From: Mya arenaria
Lineage: Eukaryota; Mollusca; Bivalvia; Myida; Myidae
Direction: 5' to 3'
Length of the DNA: 64,000 nucleotides
Assembly (NCBI RefSeq): GCF_026914265.1
Contig: NC_069125.1
Coordinates: forward strand, 26,201,595 to 26,265,594
Positions 11,592-24,508 of this stretch are shown here, piece after piece; position 1 is the stretch's first letter, and each line of letters starts with the position of its first letter. Below the pieces are notes generated by a model. The model did not search any database. It was not told where the DNA came from and saw nothing but the letters and a program-made list of their open reading frames with translations. Both the position numbers and the translations under genes were made by a program.

Positions 11592-12030
11592 CCATTTTTT
11601 TCACGCCATATCCGGGCTCACACGGCGACACTTCTCGGCAATTCCCGACCTGTCCTTCTCTCCAGTACCCTTGTTTACACCCACATATCGTGTCGTGTAA
11701 CCGCGTACAGGCCTCCACCACAACTTCACCCGATGGTTGATCATTTCCTGTACATTCAGTACACCTTTTACAATAGAGCTCTCGATTATAGTGCTTTTTA
11801 AACCTTCCATCCTGACAGTCCTGACATTGTGCATTGCCACCGTCTTGACTACAATGCTTAATCCAGTAAGAGCCAGGCGGACACATTTTACACTGGATGG
11901 TTTTACCATGAAATTCTACTGAATAATTAGTTTGATTTAACTGTGCTAGCACTCCTGTTTTGGATACACCTAGCACTAACACACAACAAGCCACTAGCAT
12001 TTTACATTCCATTTTGGTGAAGTATAGTTC
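11592..12030 (-). CDS. TNF-receptor-like protein, exon with signal peptide and CRDs
   Basis: One exon bounded by a good acceptor (CTATTTTTCAG) at 12031 and a good donor (ATGG|GTATGT) after 11592, ending in phase 1. Translation starts at the ATG at 12010-12012, 18 bases into the exon, so an untranslated first exon lies upstream. The 140 residues begin with a hydrophobic signal peptide (to about residue 24). Cysteine-rich repeats of TNFR type follow: CKMCPPGSY, CQDCQDGRF, YCKRCTECTG, then CGCKQGYW and CEPGYG. This is the ligand-binding extracellular part of a TNFR-superfamily receptor. No transmembrane or death-domain exon was found downstream, so the gene is either completed outside the window or this is an orphan exon. 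The family is clear; the specific receptor is not. Confidence 0.8.
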
Positions 12031-12149
12031 CTGAAAAATAGAACGGATATCCTTAATTAAAATGATACACTGACAAAACCAATTGACATTAAATTAGTTC
12101 ATTTCTAAGCTTATAATATGGATACAGCACACATGATGATGGGTCATCT

Positions 12150-12225
12150 CATTTTGGATATGGATTTTCCATTTAATACAGAACACATATCCTTAAATTA
12201 AAATGATACTTTGACAAAACTTAAA
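12150..12225. repeat. Decayed duplicate of the TNFR exon's 5' edge
   Basis: Plus-strand CATTTTGGA...CAGAACACATATCCTTAA..TTAAAATGATAC...GACAAAAC repeats, with substitutions, the segment at 12010-12080 that spans the start codon, the acceptor and the adjoining intron, about 142 bases away. Confidence 0.55.
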
Positions 12226-13256
12226 TCTAGCATTGTCAATTACATACTGGGCTAAAACTGTGTCAAATCATTTCTCAACACCCTTGCTCTATTGCAGATT
12301 TATTATCCATCAATGTCATGATTCTTGTTTACTAGAAAATGTTCAATTTCATAATTTCAAATTTGACTTTTTTACAAAATGGATTCAGTTTGTTATGTAA
12401 AATAGATAAAACACTCGGCAGAACCCCAGCTAAAAATTGAGAAAAAGAAATGAAATGTAACCAAGTCAGAATTTCAACTTTATTACATGTTATGTTTAAT
12501 TCAGTTCTTTTTGATGTATAAAGGGAGAAAACAAGCAAATCTACAATCACTAAATTGACAGGGTTGTCTTTCTTTGTCTTATTAAGATATAATCTCTAAC
12601 CATAGTCGCTCGATTTATATTTTTGGTGGGAACAGTTGGACGATTCAATGTATATACATCTTATTTGAGAGATCTGTAAATTTAGAGTTGGAGTGAGAAT
12701 AATTGAAGGTTATTCAGTCAGTTCTAAAATCTAGTATTTCTAGTTTTACTTTACTCGTATTGTTTGATAAGAAGAGTAATTGTAATAATTACATTTTGAG
12801 CTGAAATATTTAAGTAAGTTTGGCATTTTATAGTTGAGATATTTCTAAAGTCAAGATGGTAATTTAACCCTGTGTGTTTATATTATACGTAATAATAATA
12901 AACACACTGATTTAGAGCCTTGGCATCAGTTGTATTTTAATATATAATTTGGTCTACATGTAATCAATCCATTGATTGTGAGAGACAAAGCCTGTCATTA
13001 TGGGTCAATCGACAGTTTGGCCTACAGCTGGGGTGTTTATAAATTTATTACGATGTGAAAAGTGTTTTTATCTGTTTTGTATTTTTCTAATAAGAATGTT
13101 TTATGTTATAAAAAAAATCCTGAAACCTTAGACGTTATTGAACTTTCAAAAACTGTACTGAGCAAGGTCGTCACAGTTATAATACCATGTTAGCATAGAG
13201 CTTAATAGGTCAACTTATTACAATCATGGGGCCCAAGTGATTCATTCATTACTCGT
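12226..13256. other. No gene seen
   Basis: AT-rich DNA. A 72-residue frame at 12332-12550 (minus) has no recognisable motif. Confidence 0.45.
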
Positions 13257-13502
13257 TTGTAAACATAAGGGGATCCAGGGCAGACCATTCGTTCGGGTTG
13301 GGAGGGGGGGGGGGGGGAGGGGTGACCACAAGAGAGGACTAACAATTTCGTTCGAGGCCAAAAGCAGTTCGACCCCAGGGCAGGACGAACTGTGATGTAC
13401 TATAACGATCGGGGCTAGAAACAGGTTAAGCCAAGGGCAGGACATAGTGTGAGACCATTTTGTTTTGGGTCAGAAGCAGTTTGACCCAAGGGCAGAACAT
13501 GA
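13257..13502. repeat. GC-richer tandem repeat, ~60-bp unit
   Basis: About four imperfect units built on CAGAAGCAGTTTGACCCAAGGGCAG, interrupted by a long G run at 13303-13318. The GC content differs sharply from the flanks. Confidence 0.65.
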
Positions 13503-16500
13503 CGTCATCAGCATACTTGCTTCATCCATCCATCTACCACCAAGGAATTTCAGACATTAGCACCTGTTATATGTGCGTGAACAGGAATTTGATATTGGAT
13601 GTTGATTCAATGATATTTGACACAAAATAAGACTAATTTGTTGTAAAAATGCGTTTGAAATTGAAAGAACACTTCATTACTTGTATTGTTTTGTTGTATG
13701 CAGAATGTCACAGCACCGGCTCAATGTATTATAGTTTATACATTGTTACACACTGAGAAGTTGACATTAGGGAAAGGCAGATGTTTGAGCCGTCTATGGG
13801 CTATTTAAAAAAATGGGTAGTTTGAGCATTTCCTAAATAAAATGAATAATAAACAAATTATCATCATTTCTTCTTTCAAATATCTTGTTAGTCTATGTCA
13901 TATAAAAGTCTGGGTAGTTTGACTGAAATAGCTTCACTGGTAAAAAATGTTATACCCCGAAAACAGGCAAAACATGTCAGGAGTGTAACAAAAAAACGTG
14001 ACACTTTACAAAAAGGTAATTGGTAATTGACAAAGTCATATCTTTATTTAGTATAATACATATGTTGATTTCAAGTTGATATCACAATTGAAGCAAATTC
14101 CCCTTACTAATACATGAAATATTAATACTGATAATGAATAGTTGTGTTTTATTTTTTTCCACAGCATAAAGCTCTTTTCAAAGTACAGCTGGAATATTTA
14201 TCATTTAACTTTCAATTTATTTATTCAAAGCTCAGTAATAATCATCATTATTGAATATGTACAATAGTTTGTGTGTTATTACTTTTCCTGTTGTTTAGCT
14301 TTCTATCTAGAAAGAAGCTGGCCTAAAAATGTAAGGAGTGTAACATTTCGTATAAAATGAACCACTGTGTTGGCAAACAGTTTACACTTGTACTAAATAA
14401 GAACATTACATGGAAGTCATGTCATGGAGTAACAATCATGAGTGAAGATAATAAAAGGTTAATGACCAATAGATAACAGTCGTGCAATTCGTGCAAGTGA
14501 AACAGATTTTCGCGATTGTTTTGCAAGTTAATAAAACCTCTTTTTCAGAAGCATTACAGTATTGTTGGTAAATGTTAAATTTAAAATGAAAAGTCACAGG
14601 GAAATGAGTTTTCAATCTGCTGTAGATAAAGTTAGTTTAAACCATATATTTGCCTATAAATGTTATTAAAAACGTTTGAATTTAAAACAACTTAATTACT
14701 ATATAAATACATGTAATAGAAAAATCATACAGTGATAGTTAATCAATGAATAGCATTGTTGCTAAAAGAGGCAAACTATAATTTAAGTAATTTAAAACTA
14801 TGCGACTTGTATTTCCCTAAATGTTACACTTCTGACCAAAAACTATTTCCAGGATAAATTGCAGTAAAAGACTGGAACATACGTGGGCAGAGGTCTGAGC
14901 ATGGAAACTGTTTCTTCTGGGCTACTTCTGACCAGCAGGGCAACAGTCATACTTACAGTAAGCTAAGAACATATCAGGGATGTTCCTGAGGTAATACTTG
15001 TATAAGTGCCACCAAAGTAATTGAAAATGCATATACATATAATATTTACTAAGGTATGCAGTAAAAGGTATTTGTGTTACTAGTAAAGTTTTAACAACCT
15101 AATAGTGCAGGCAGACATCATAGACCTCAGAGAATGCAGTGACCCTAACTCAGTATAAGCCTTAGGGTGTCTGCCAGAACTCCAACAATATGTTAGAATT
15201 GAACCTGTCAAAAGGTGAATATTTGTCATAGTCGTATAAACAAAACAAAAAATGCTCAATATGTATCCCTTTTTCATATTAATTGGGAATTAAAAGATTA
15301 TTAAATTGAAATCAACACCACTTCTTAATTGATAAAAAAGAACTGTTTAATTAATAGAATAATTGCTTAACTATGTTGCAATGTCAAAATTTGATTTGTA
15401 CCAGACAATGGCGTGGTTGTTATTTTGACATCATGCAGAAAGAAAAAGTATCTTTACGTTGCGAAGGTGAAATTATTTACAGTAGATGTGAACTAAATTT
15501 AATACTTAAATTATTATATCATTCATCATACATGATAGAAGGACAGATATTTTACGTATCTTAATATGACTTTCTAATAAACAGGTATAGAAGGTGGATG
15601 GCTCAGATATTCAGCTTAGATTTATGCAAGGAGGTACCTCCATGGATATATTATATACGTGGCCAAAATCAGATGATATATCATGGCAATTCCCAGAATA
15701 TAATATTATATTGGAAACTATCACTGCCAATAGTTATGCCTGGTCGTGGGATAACATTGAAATTTGATACTTGTTAGTTGTAAAGAACTTGAGTATGGGT
15801 TAAAATTGTAATTTCATAAAAAACTTGAATATCATTAGGAGTGTAACAATGGGGAACAGTTTTATCTAACTGGTAGTTATTAATACTAAATACCATTACT
15901 TTAAAGAAATTAAAGTGTACTGTTGTAGTGTTTAACTGTTATTTCAAATGAGTTTTACAATTTTTACAAGTTGAGGAATTAGAAGTAAAAATAGACTTTT
16001 TGTATGGTTTTGAAAAAAAATCTCAAAAAATGTAAAATATCGCAATGAGTCAGTATTAAATTTGTTTTATAACGTTTCACTGGATATCAATCACTTTTTA
16101 ATTGCATTTTTTTCCATTTATACTTAGAAATTTTAAGTGAACTCTAGATATATGTTTTTTTTTGTAGTCTAAATATGTCAAGAGTGTAACAATTTCTTAA
16201 AATATTGATCATGTTTTGATCATGCTTCATGAAGTAAAAATCATAATGCCTCTTATGAAGTTTTTGTTTAAGCTACATGTAGTTATAATTGTTTGAATTG
16301 AATGCATAATTATGTATTAGTTTTTAAATTAATAACGCAATATAGACAAAACATTCTATATGTATTTATTTCATTGGTACAAACGTACAAAGAAAACTCA
16401 TATTTGTCATCTAATTAAATTCTGAGTAATTTATCACTTTTTTATGTACACTGATTAGAGCTACTAAAATACATATTTGGAGACATGTTGACTCATGTTA

Positions 16501-18291
16501 TTTCAAGAATAATTGACAGTATATTAAGGTTTGATCAAAAGCCATCCTATTGAGCAATACAATTTTGCAAATTCAAATTTTACACTCTAAATATCATCTG
16601 TCTAATCTTCACCAAACTTGGAATCAAATCCTTTTGGGCATAATATCTTCCGAGTTCAATTAGGGTTTATGGCACTTCATTTTTCAATATTTAAGAACAA
16701 AACTCAATGTTTGTGCTCTTTCAGCTCAAATTTCCTTTATTACATACCATATATTAAACACACAAATCAAATATATATTGCATTGCAATTTGATATATTC
16801 ACTGCAAACAAAGTAGTGAAAAAAATCAACTTTCAGAATTACATTTAACATCCATTATAGTACATGTAACTTGCCTAGCTACAATAATGAGCGATCAGGG
16901 ATACTTTTTTTATTATTTTGACATTTCATGTGTATCCCTGTAACGCTTCTCGAGTCTGCCATAGTTTAAAAATCGTCAAAAGACTCATTGACGGCCATTT
17001 AGGTGGACTAGTAACTTGCCCTTGATCAAATGTAAACACGTCAGTTTTGAACCAGTTAATGTTCCCCAAATCATAATTTGATAGTTAAAAAAAGATAGCA
17101 TTAGTTAGGATAAATAAATACTTGGAAATAAGCAACTTACTGTTTATTAGAAACATAATAATCCTGTTTTTCTAACGTTTTCTTGAGTTTTGAAGCTGAG
17201 TGTTCGAACATTTGCTCCGTCACTTGTTAATATGTTTTTCTATGACACACTTGAAAAAAAAATACGATCTTGCACTGAAATCAACACAGATCCTCTTCTA
17301 AACATACAGGCGTGTAGCAAAGGCCAATTTGGGATTACGCAGATCGATACCTATATATGGGTTAGGTGTTCGGCTTCTTTTTCAAATTAAGGATTTTTGG
17401 TATGACAGAAACTTCGACTTGTCAGATTTCAATTATGATACTATACTGCGCATTCGCGTACAATCAGCTACGCGATTGGTACCTTTGTACCGGGTACTAC
17501 TGTCAAATTACAATTCGATTTCGAAAAAGATAAAAAAAAGAGACTTTATAACTTATAGTTATATTTCTTAAAATATTAGCAAATTATCTTTTCTCACCGA
17601 TATCTGATGAAATAACACCGGTATCCGTGTCGATGAACACAGCAAAAGACGAAAACTGTCCTAAATGCGTTTTGTCGCCCACAAAAACCTTTGATAACTG
17701 CGCAATATACGTGCCATTCTTCCGGGTTGTTTATATTTAATAGTATTGAGGATACTGTCATGCTATTGAAATATCCGCTCTCAAAAGACTGACAATCTTA
17801 AGAGTATATATATATATAAGATCGATACTGTACTGGTTTACTGATCAATACCTACGTATGTATACATGTCACGCCCTTACCTGTCCAAAAGGGTCATGCT
17901 CTTTGTTTTAGTAATATCTAGCATGTATTACAAATCAATACTTAATGTTTGTGTTATCTATACTTAAGGTATTACCCAAACGCATGTTTTAAAGTAGGCA
18001 TCTATTCAAATGTGTTATTCATACCTAAATGTTTACCTTGATTTATTGTGTCGCGATATTCAAGATAAGTTATTCAGTAGTCGTACGTATAAGAAATATT
18101 ATAGTTTCGATATTGAAGAAAAAATACACAGCCAGAACAATATCAGTGGACATATACAACAAAACAAACACTACAAAATCTTCTTTTTCCAAAAGAACTA
18201 CTAGTATTCGAATATCTAAATTATAAAGCCAGTTTGATGGCTATAGAATTAATGATACCTTCGTGACATAGCCTAAAACAATGAATTAAAC
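13503..18291. other. No gene seen; recurrent AGTGTAACA block
   Basis: Nearly 5 kb of AT-rich sequence without a convincing exon. A short block close to TGTCAGGAGTGTAACA occurs near 13976, 14332, 15832 and 16176, and inverted near 14822. A short TA run lies at 17804-17818. Small frames at 16618, 17190, 17329 and 18010 show no motifs and are probably chance. Confidence 0.45.
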
Positions 18292-18320
18292 ATAATAATA
18301 ATAATAATAATAATAATATC
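18292..18320. repeat. (AAT)n tail of the LINE
   Basis: About nine trinucleotides immediately 3' of AATAAAGATATT on the minus strand. Confidence 0.85.
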
Positions 18321-18597
18321 TTTATTTTAAGAAGGTGACATATTAAGATCATGTACAAAACTACAGAATCTTATTTTCGATATGGCCCTCTGAAACAGAA
18401 TGAAAATATGGCAAATAATCATAAGACAAACATGAAGACGATGCTAACAACGATGACGATGATGATGATGATTATAAGTATGCTGTTGATGCTGACGATA
18501 ATGATGCATATGATGACATGATGATGATGTTGAATCAATATTAGACAGATACTCTCAGTTAAATATAATTATGAATAAAACATCACAATTTGTATAA

Positions 18598-20211
18598 TCA
18601 CAAGTTTCCTATGAGGTACTGTTTGACCTTTATTTTATACGTATTAAAGTTTTTTGATTCTCGTATTTCCAAAGGTATATTATTCCAAACAATTCTGCTG
18701 TAATATGTAAACGATGCTTTCATATAATTAGTACGAGGTCTAGTTTGTAAAACAATATCTTTGTGTGCCATTGATCTTAGCATATATACATTATTGTCTG
18801 AAACTGTTACTAATTCTGACATATATGATGGAGCCATGCTATTCAACGTCTTGTAAACTAATACTGCTGCGTGGTATTTACATCTATCCGAGAAGTTTAG
18901 CCATTTTAGTTCTTTAAATAGATTTGTTGATGAATCTCGTTTAGATTTACCAAGTATGATTTTTGCAATTCGTTTTTGTAAGTTATTTATTTTATTCACA
19001 TATGAATTGGTTCCCTTGCCCCAGACCAAGCAGCCGTAATCAAAATTTGGCAGAATATATGCATTGTAAAACATTCGTTTTGTATCAGGTGTGAGGAAAT
19101 ATATTATATTTTTTAGAAGTGCAATTTTCTTATTCAGATTTTTACAAACATAATCGATTTGCACATGCCAGTTTAGTGTATTATCTATATACAACCCTAA
19201 TAACTTTTGCACAACAACATTAACTATTTGAACATCATTAATACAAAGTTCAAGATTCCCAGTGTTTTTTAATTTATTTGCAGACCCTATTAACATGCAT
19301 TTAGTCTTGGAAGGATGCAATGACATATTATTTAGTTGACACCACTTATTAACATAATTTAAATGATGTTGTAATTTATTTTGAATATCCGTCAACTGAT
19401 ATCCAGATTCATAAAGTGTTGAGTCATCTGCATATAGATCTATATTTAATGTTGGATGCATAACTGCAATATCATTTATGTATAAAATAAAAAGCAAGGG
19501 TCCCAGTATGGAACCCTGGGGTACCCCAGATGTAACAGTGAGTTTTTGCGATTTAATTTTGCCAATCTTTACAATTTGGTTTCTATTTTCAAGATATGAT
19601 TTAAACAAATTCAATGCTATTTCAGAAAAATGATACAGTTTCAATTTATAAAGAAGAATTTCATGATCAACTAAATCGAAAGCTTTTCTCAAATCCAAAA
19701 ATATCGCACCAACTAGTTTACCACTGTCAACATCTTTAAGCCAAGTATCTATAAGTCTTATTAGAGCAGTGTTACATGAATGGTGTTTTCTAAATCCAGA
19801 TTGTGTTTTGTGTATGACATCGGTTTTCTCAAAGTACAACTGTACCTGTGTCGCTATATGCCTTTCAAAGATTTTTGATATAGTTGGGAGTATTGAAATG
19901 GGGCGGTAATTATTGGGGTCCTCTTTGTTGCCCGACTTGAAAATTGGTATTACTCGTGCTTCTTTCAGTTTATCAGGGAAAACTCCATGCGCTATACTAC
20001 TGTTGATAATTGATGCTATACAAGGTGTAATAGTATCACCACATTGCTTCAAAATTTTGGGGCCTACTCCATCTATGCCTGTGGCCTTTCCAACATTTAA
20101 TTTATCAATAATAGTATGGACTTCATAAGGGGTAATATGTTTAATCTCAAACCTATTTGTACCTAGTTTTGTATCTAGAATATGTTTTAAGTTTCTAAAA
20201 TTTGTATTCAA
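18598..20211 (-). CDS. LINE reverse transcriptase (5'-truncated, open)
   Basis: The frame is open without interruption from about 20286 to the TAA at 18598. The first 537 residues counted from 20211 start at a TTG, so the real N-terminus (endonuclease) is missing. RT motifs in order: YRPISILPTISKIFERH (motif 1-2), FLDLRKAFDLVDH (A, catalytic Asp), GVPQGSILGPLLF (B), LYADDSTLY (C, catalytic Asp pair), LGLYID (thumb). It would copy element RNA into DNA at a nicked target. Lack of stops over 1.6 kb indicates recent insertion. Group CR1/L2/Rex-like is inferred from motif wording. Confidence 0.9.
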   Translation of the reverse strand: MNTNFRNLKHILDTKLGTNRFEIKHITPYEVHTIIDKLNVGKATGIDGVGPKILKQCGDTITPCIASIINSSIAHGVFPDKLKEARVIPIFKSGNKEDPNNYRPISILPTISKIFERHIATQVQLYFEKTDVIHKTQSGFRKHHSCNTALIRLIDTWLKDVDSGKLVGAIFLDLRKAFDLVDHEILLYKLKLYHFSEIALNLFKSYLENRNQIVKIGKIKSQKLTVTSGVPQGSILGPLLFILYINDIAVMHPTLNIDLYADDSTLYESGYQLTDIQNKLQHHLNYVNKWCQLNNMSLHPSKTKCMLIGSANKLKNTGNLELCINDVQIVNVVVQKLLGLYIDNTLNWHVQIDYVCKNLNKKIALLKNIIYFLTPDTKRMFYNAYILPNFDYGCLVWGKGTNSYVNKINNLQKRIAKIILGKSKRDSSTNLFKELKWLNFSDRCKYHAAVLVYKTLNSMAPSYMSELVTVSDNNVYMLRSMAHKDIVLQTRPRTNYMKASFTYYSRIVWNNIPLEIRESKNFNTYKIKVKQYLIGNL

Positions 20212-20286
20212 AAACTTTGTTTTATTTATAATGTTTGAAATGCTTACAAAATGACTGTTTAATTCGTTTACAATATTTGACGGATA

Positions 20287-21239
20287 TTACATTACAAAAA
20301 TATTACATGATAATGGAGTAATATTTGTTTGTTTGTTTTGGAAATTCAACTGTTCCACATTATTTAATGACGGATGAGATTCAAAATCAGATCATTGTAT
20401 TATCTTAATTCATGAAACAGTATGGCAAAGTTAATGGAGTGTTGAAATTTTGCTCTTAGGTTATTTTGCTGCATTTCATGCTAAGAGTTTAGTTATAAGA
20501 TTAAATTTGCTGTCCAAAAAATATCTCGTGAACCATTGGTTTTTTTTATTATCAAACCCACTAAATAAGTCGATAATCTTGTATATTGCTGTAAAAGAGT
20601 GGTACGATTATGGTTTTACATTTATTTTTGCGTTTGTAAACTAGCTGAATTGCTTATGTTTCTTTTTATTATAGACCCGACTGTAGTTAAATGATATAAA
20701 CTTATCAAGTAATTTTGTTATAGCTCTGAATTACCTTACTACCTCGTTTTGCAATACTCACACAATAGTAAAATGGACACTGCAGGTTTAAAATTTAGGA
20801 CATATTTTTTTCTTCTTAAGATCCACAGCACCATGCAGATTTATTTTTACTTTAAAATAAAAAAAAGTCTAATTAGAAAACAAATTGTGTAGATACATGT
20901 ACTAAAAGATTTGGAAGGCATATTCAGCCATTGAAAGAGCATATTAAAGATATATTTTAATTCTGTCCCTTGAGTCTTGCGTATAATTTGTATTGTTTTT
21001 GCATTTTAGGACATTACTTTGAACTCACCCAAACTAAACGAAGGCATGTAAACGCTTCCTAAAACTGTTATAAACGACGTCAAATAGCAAACATTGAAGC
21101 ATTTCAAACATAACTAGAAGCGCCGCAATGCGACGAAACCATGCAGATTTTTGTTATGGGCAATCAGAAATTATAGCCAATTAATTTGTTGTATGACTTT
21201 ATCTTTACTTTTATCAAAAAGAGACATAACTGAAAATTA
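20287..21239. other. No gene seen
   Basis: AT-rich sequence without supported features. A 64-residue plus-strand frame at 20450 is not recognisable. Confidence 0.45.
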
Positions 21240-21765
21240 CTGTTGGCGGAAAACTTTTTTTCTATTTTTAGTAAAAGTGACCTTGACCCCTCCCCACTCA
21301 AAAGCAATTCCAAGCTAGCTCTTCACATAAGCTACCTACACACTAAGTTTCGTCAATATCTATCAATGCTAACTTATGTTATTGGTCAGAAACCATTTTT
21401 CTATTTTAAGTAACAGTGACCTTGACCATTTTTCTATTTTAAGTAATAGTGACCTTGACCTAAGCCCCTCCCCACTCAAAAGCAATCCCAAGCTAGCTCT
21501 TCACATAAGCAACTTACACACTAAGTTTCATCAATATCTATCAATGTTAACTAAAGTTATTGGGCAGAAACCATTTTTCTATTTTAAGTAAGAGTGACCT
21601 TGACCATTTTTCTATTTTAAGTAATAGTGACCTTGACCTTAGCCCCTCCCCCCTCAATAGCAATCCCAAGCTAGCTCTTCACATAAGCTACCTACACACC
21701 AACTTTCGTCAATATCTACCAATCCTAACTAAAGTTATTGAACAGAAACCAATGTTTGACGCCCA
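21240..21765. repeat. ~178-bp tandem repeat, three copies
   Basis: Units carry CCCCTCCCC(A/C)CTCAA, AGCTAGCTCTTCACATAAG and CCATTTTTCTATTTTAAGTA. The last of these, with AGTGACCTTGACC, is itself duplicated at a ~36-bp period inside units 2 and 3. The open frames at 21376-21847 are repeats of this array, not genes. Confidence 0.85.
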
Positions 21766-24508
21766 CCCGCCCGCCCAACGACAACCTCATTCTAATAACC
21801 CGTTTGCTTGCTTCAGTTACATTACCGACAGCCTTTCCGCGGTGTGATTTTAGAGAGCGGTAATTCAGAAACGCGACTGGGTTAAAATAGTAGTTATAAA
21901 ATATACAGTACAAAGTGCATATTTAAAAAAAATATATATATTTCAATATTTTTCACATATTCGGTATTATAATTTTTAGTGAGGAATTATAAGATTTTTT
22001 TGATTTTTTTAAAAAAATGTTTGAGTTTGAAAATCTGGTGCCAGTGGCCTCGACATTTGTACGCATAACGGGATGGCGATTATGGTACTTGTAAAGCCTT
22101 CATGTATTTGTCCATATCTGGGCAGATTCTTTCAGTTTCATAATTACAAGAATTTCAGCTTGAAGACACTGAAATGTGTTTATCATGTATCAGGAGAAGG
22201 GTCATAACTCAAGTACGACTAATGTAAGAGTAAAAAACTTCACCGTATAATGAGTTTTATTTTCAGCTATGTTTATGTTTGACTATCGATTATCAAAATC
22301 GAATGTTTTCCTTTTGAGCAATCTCCTACACAGTGAGCTCCCCTGACTAGCATAGCTATAAGAGAAGTAACGCTGCACGGATTTTGTAGTGAAATTGTTA
22401 AAGGCAAGTAACCTAGTGTAGGTAGTCGCTTGAGCCATGTTTATGTTTGATTAACGAACATCAAAATTAAATGAATTCCTAAAGATATTTTGTATTTGAA
22501 CAATATTCTAATTTATATTGAAGTCAATATTATGTTGTCCAACAATTCTTCCCCATTTGCTTAAGTATAAAATATCAATTTATATTTTATTAACAATGGT
22601 TTTTATTTCAGCAAATTTATGAGAGGTTGTCCTTGGCAAAATCAGAGTAGTACATATGCTGCTTCATTCTACCCCGTGTTGTTTCCGCCTGTATAAATCT
22701 GTAACATCAAAGTAACTGCTAGTTCAATGACTCAAAAGTATGCGCATAGCCCATGTCCATGTCATGTAAGTAAAAGTTCAAGGTCACAATTAGGAGCAAA
22801 AAACAGGCCATTTTGTAGCCTCCCATTTATTCCTAATCTGTGAAATAATTGCACAATTGTTCACCACTTCAATAAGCGAAGTCAAATTTAGTTTCAGCCA
22901 TGTCGGTAATAGGTCAAGGTAACCTTCAGCAGTTGAAGGCCAAATCATTTTATTTATTCTTCATAATCCCGAATATAACTTAACTGCTTTTGTAATAACT
23001 TTGCAATTGTTCACCATCTAAAGATAACATTACTAAGCACAAGGCCTCATTTGAAATCAATTCCTCGACTGTTGCCATCTAAATAAACAGCAGGCCAATA
23101 ATTTTATTTAAGTTTCAAATCACGCATCTCTTATCACAGTTAAAATGCAAGTGACTTTCTCATCTGCTTCTGACAACAGGTGGAACTGTAAAATATTACA
23201 AATCTATGTCTCTACAAATCTGTTCAGAATATATTCGATGACATGCCATATAGTTAATGTATTAATTAGATTCATAGATCCGAAGGAAAAGCCAAATGTC
23301 GTCATGATTTTTATTAAATAGGGAAAAATAGAGTAAGCCCATCAAGCTTATGGAACTCGGTTTCAAGAGTCATGTGCTGGACCATTTCAGGCAACGTCAT
23401 AGATTTCCAAAGTGTAGATAACCTTCATCCCAAACTTGATTTTTTTTTGCAATGGATCCTAAGTACATCCCTCAAATACTTCAAAATAAACTTGTGTTGA
23501 GTGTAACCTATAAGTAAAATTACCAGAGACCTCCCAAATGGTAAGCCATAAGAACTAAATCACCCACAGAAAACCTTGTAACATTCTTCTTAACCTTGGA
23601 AATCATAAACATTAATCAGATTGAAACCTCATGAGGATGCAAGATTTATTCCAAATAAAATATACAAGAACAAATATGAATGTCATATTATGCAAATAAA
23701 ATGTACCTGAATTTCTAACAGCATTCAGTTTAAATAACACTAACCTTAAAAAAGAGCAGTAAGACTAGCATGTCACATTAAAACTAATGGACTTCAAAAT
23801 AGTTTGCTTCAATAAAACTCATACAATACAAATAAGGGATACACAACTTGTACCGACTACCAAGTGCAAATTCTTTAATAAAACTTAGAATACAACTGTA
23901 CTTGCATTGCAAACATAAAGTTAATCAAGCTTTTAGTGATAAATACTGTTGTATATAATTGTATATATATATTGCAAGATGCTTCATTTTAACCTTTATT
24001 TCCCGTAAACTGAAAGAAGAAAAAGAAATGTGATCACTTACTAGCTTAAAATACAAGCAAACTTATATCACACATGATAGGGTTATGAGTCATTTAGATA
24101 TCAGGACAAATGGGTATAAGAGATGTTTTTGTTCATTAACACTGTGTCATAACTTGAATAAACTTGCATTCAATTCTAAAAGCAGATTAATAAATCCATT
24201 TTTTTTAAAGAATTTTAACTACCTATACCATCAAAAGCCAGTTCGCGAAACATGGTGTGTATGTGTTATTGTCAGTGTAGGTTCACATACACATAAAGTT
24301 GCAGTGAAGAAACTAGCACTGAAAATGTGTACTTGAGGGCTCGCTGATTCACACAAAAAGTCACTTTACTTGACCTATTGTACTTGTCAATCTTACCTTG
24401 TACAAAGTACAAGAGCTGGTTGATGAAGCTCATACGAAGTTGCCCACACATACACACACTCATCCAAGTGACATTCCACAACCTCATTATATCTTCAAAA
24501 CAGATATC
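21766..24508. other. No gene seen
   Basis: Mostly unique-looking AT-rich DNA. Around 22.7-23.1 kb there are TTCAAGGTCA / AGGTCAAGGT and TTGTTCACCA strings repeated at about 130-bp spacing that look like an old dispersed repeat. Confidence 0.45.

Larger units (their letters stand above)
18292..20286 (-). mobile_element. 5'-truncated LINE, RT intact
   Basis: A minus-strand non-LTR element, cut at the 5' side just before the RT domain and ending 3' with AATAAAGATATT followed by an (ATT)n tail at 18292-18320. This tail style is typical of CR1/L2/Rex-like LINEs. The roughly 300-base 3' UTR contains GAT/ATC trinucleotide runs (18.44-18.53 kb). Confidence 0.85.

Noticed and set aside
11499-11922. 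Plus-strand frames opposite the TNFR exon
   Set aside because: Shadows of the minus-strand cysteine codons; no start or splice context.
21376-21847. Two related plus-strand frames (LLVRNHFSILSNSDLD-type)
   Set aside because: They arise from the ~178-bp tandem repeat; no family resemblance and no splice context.
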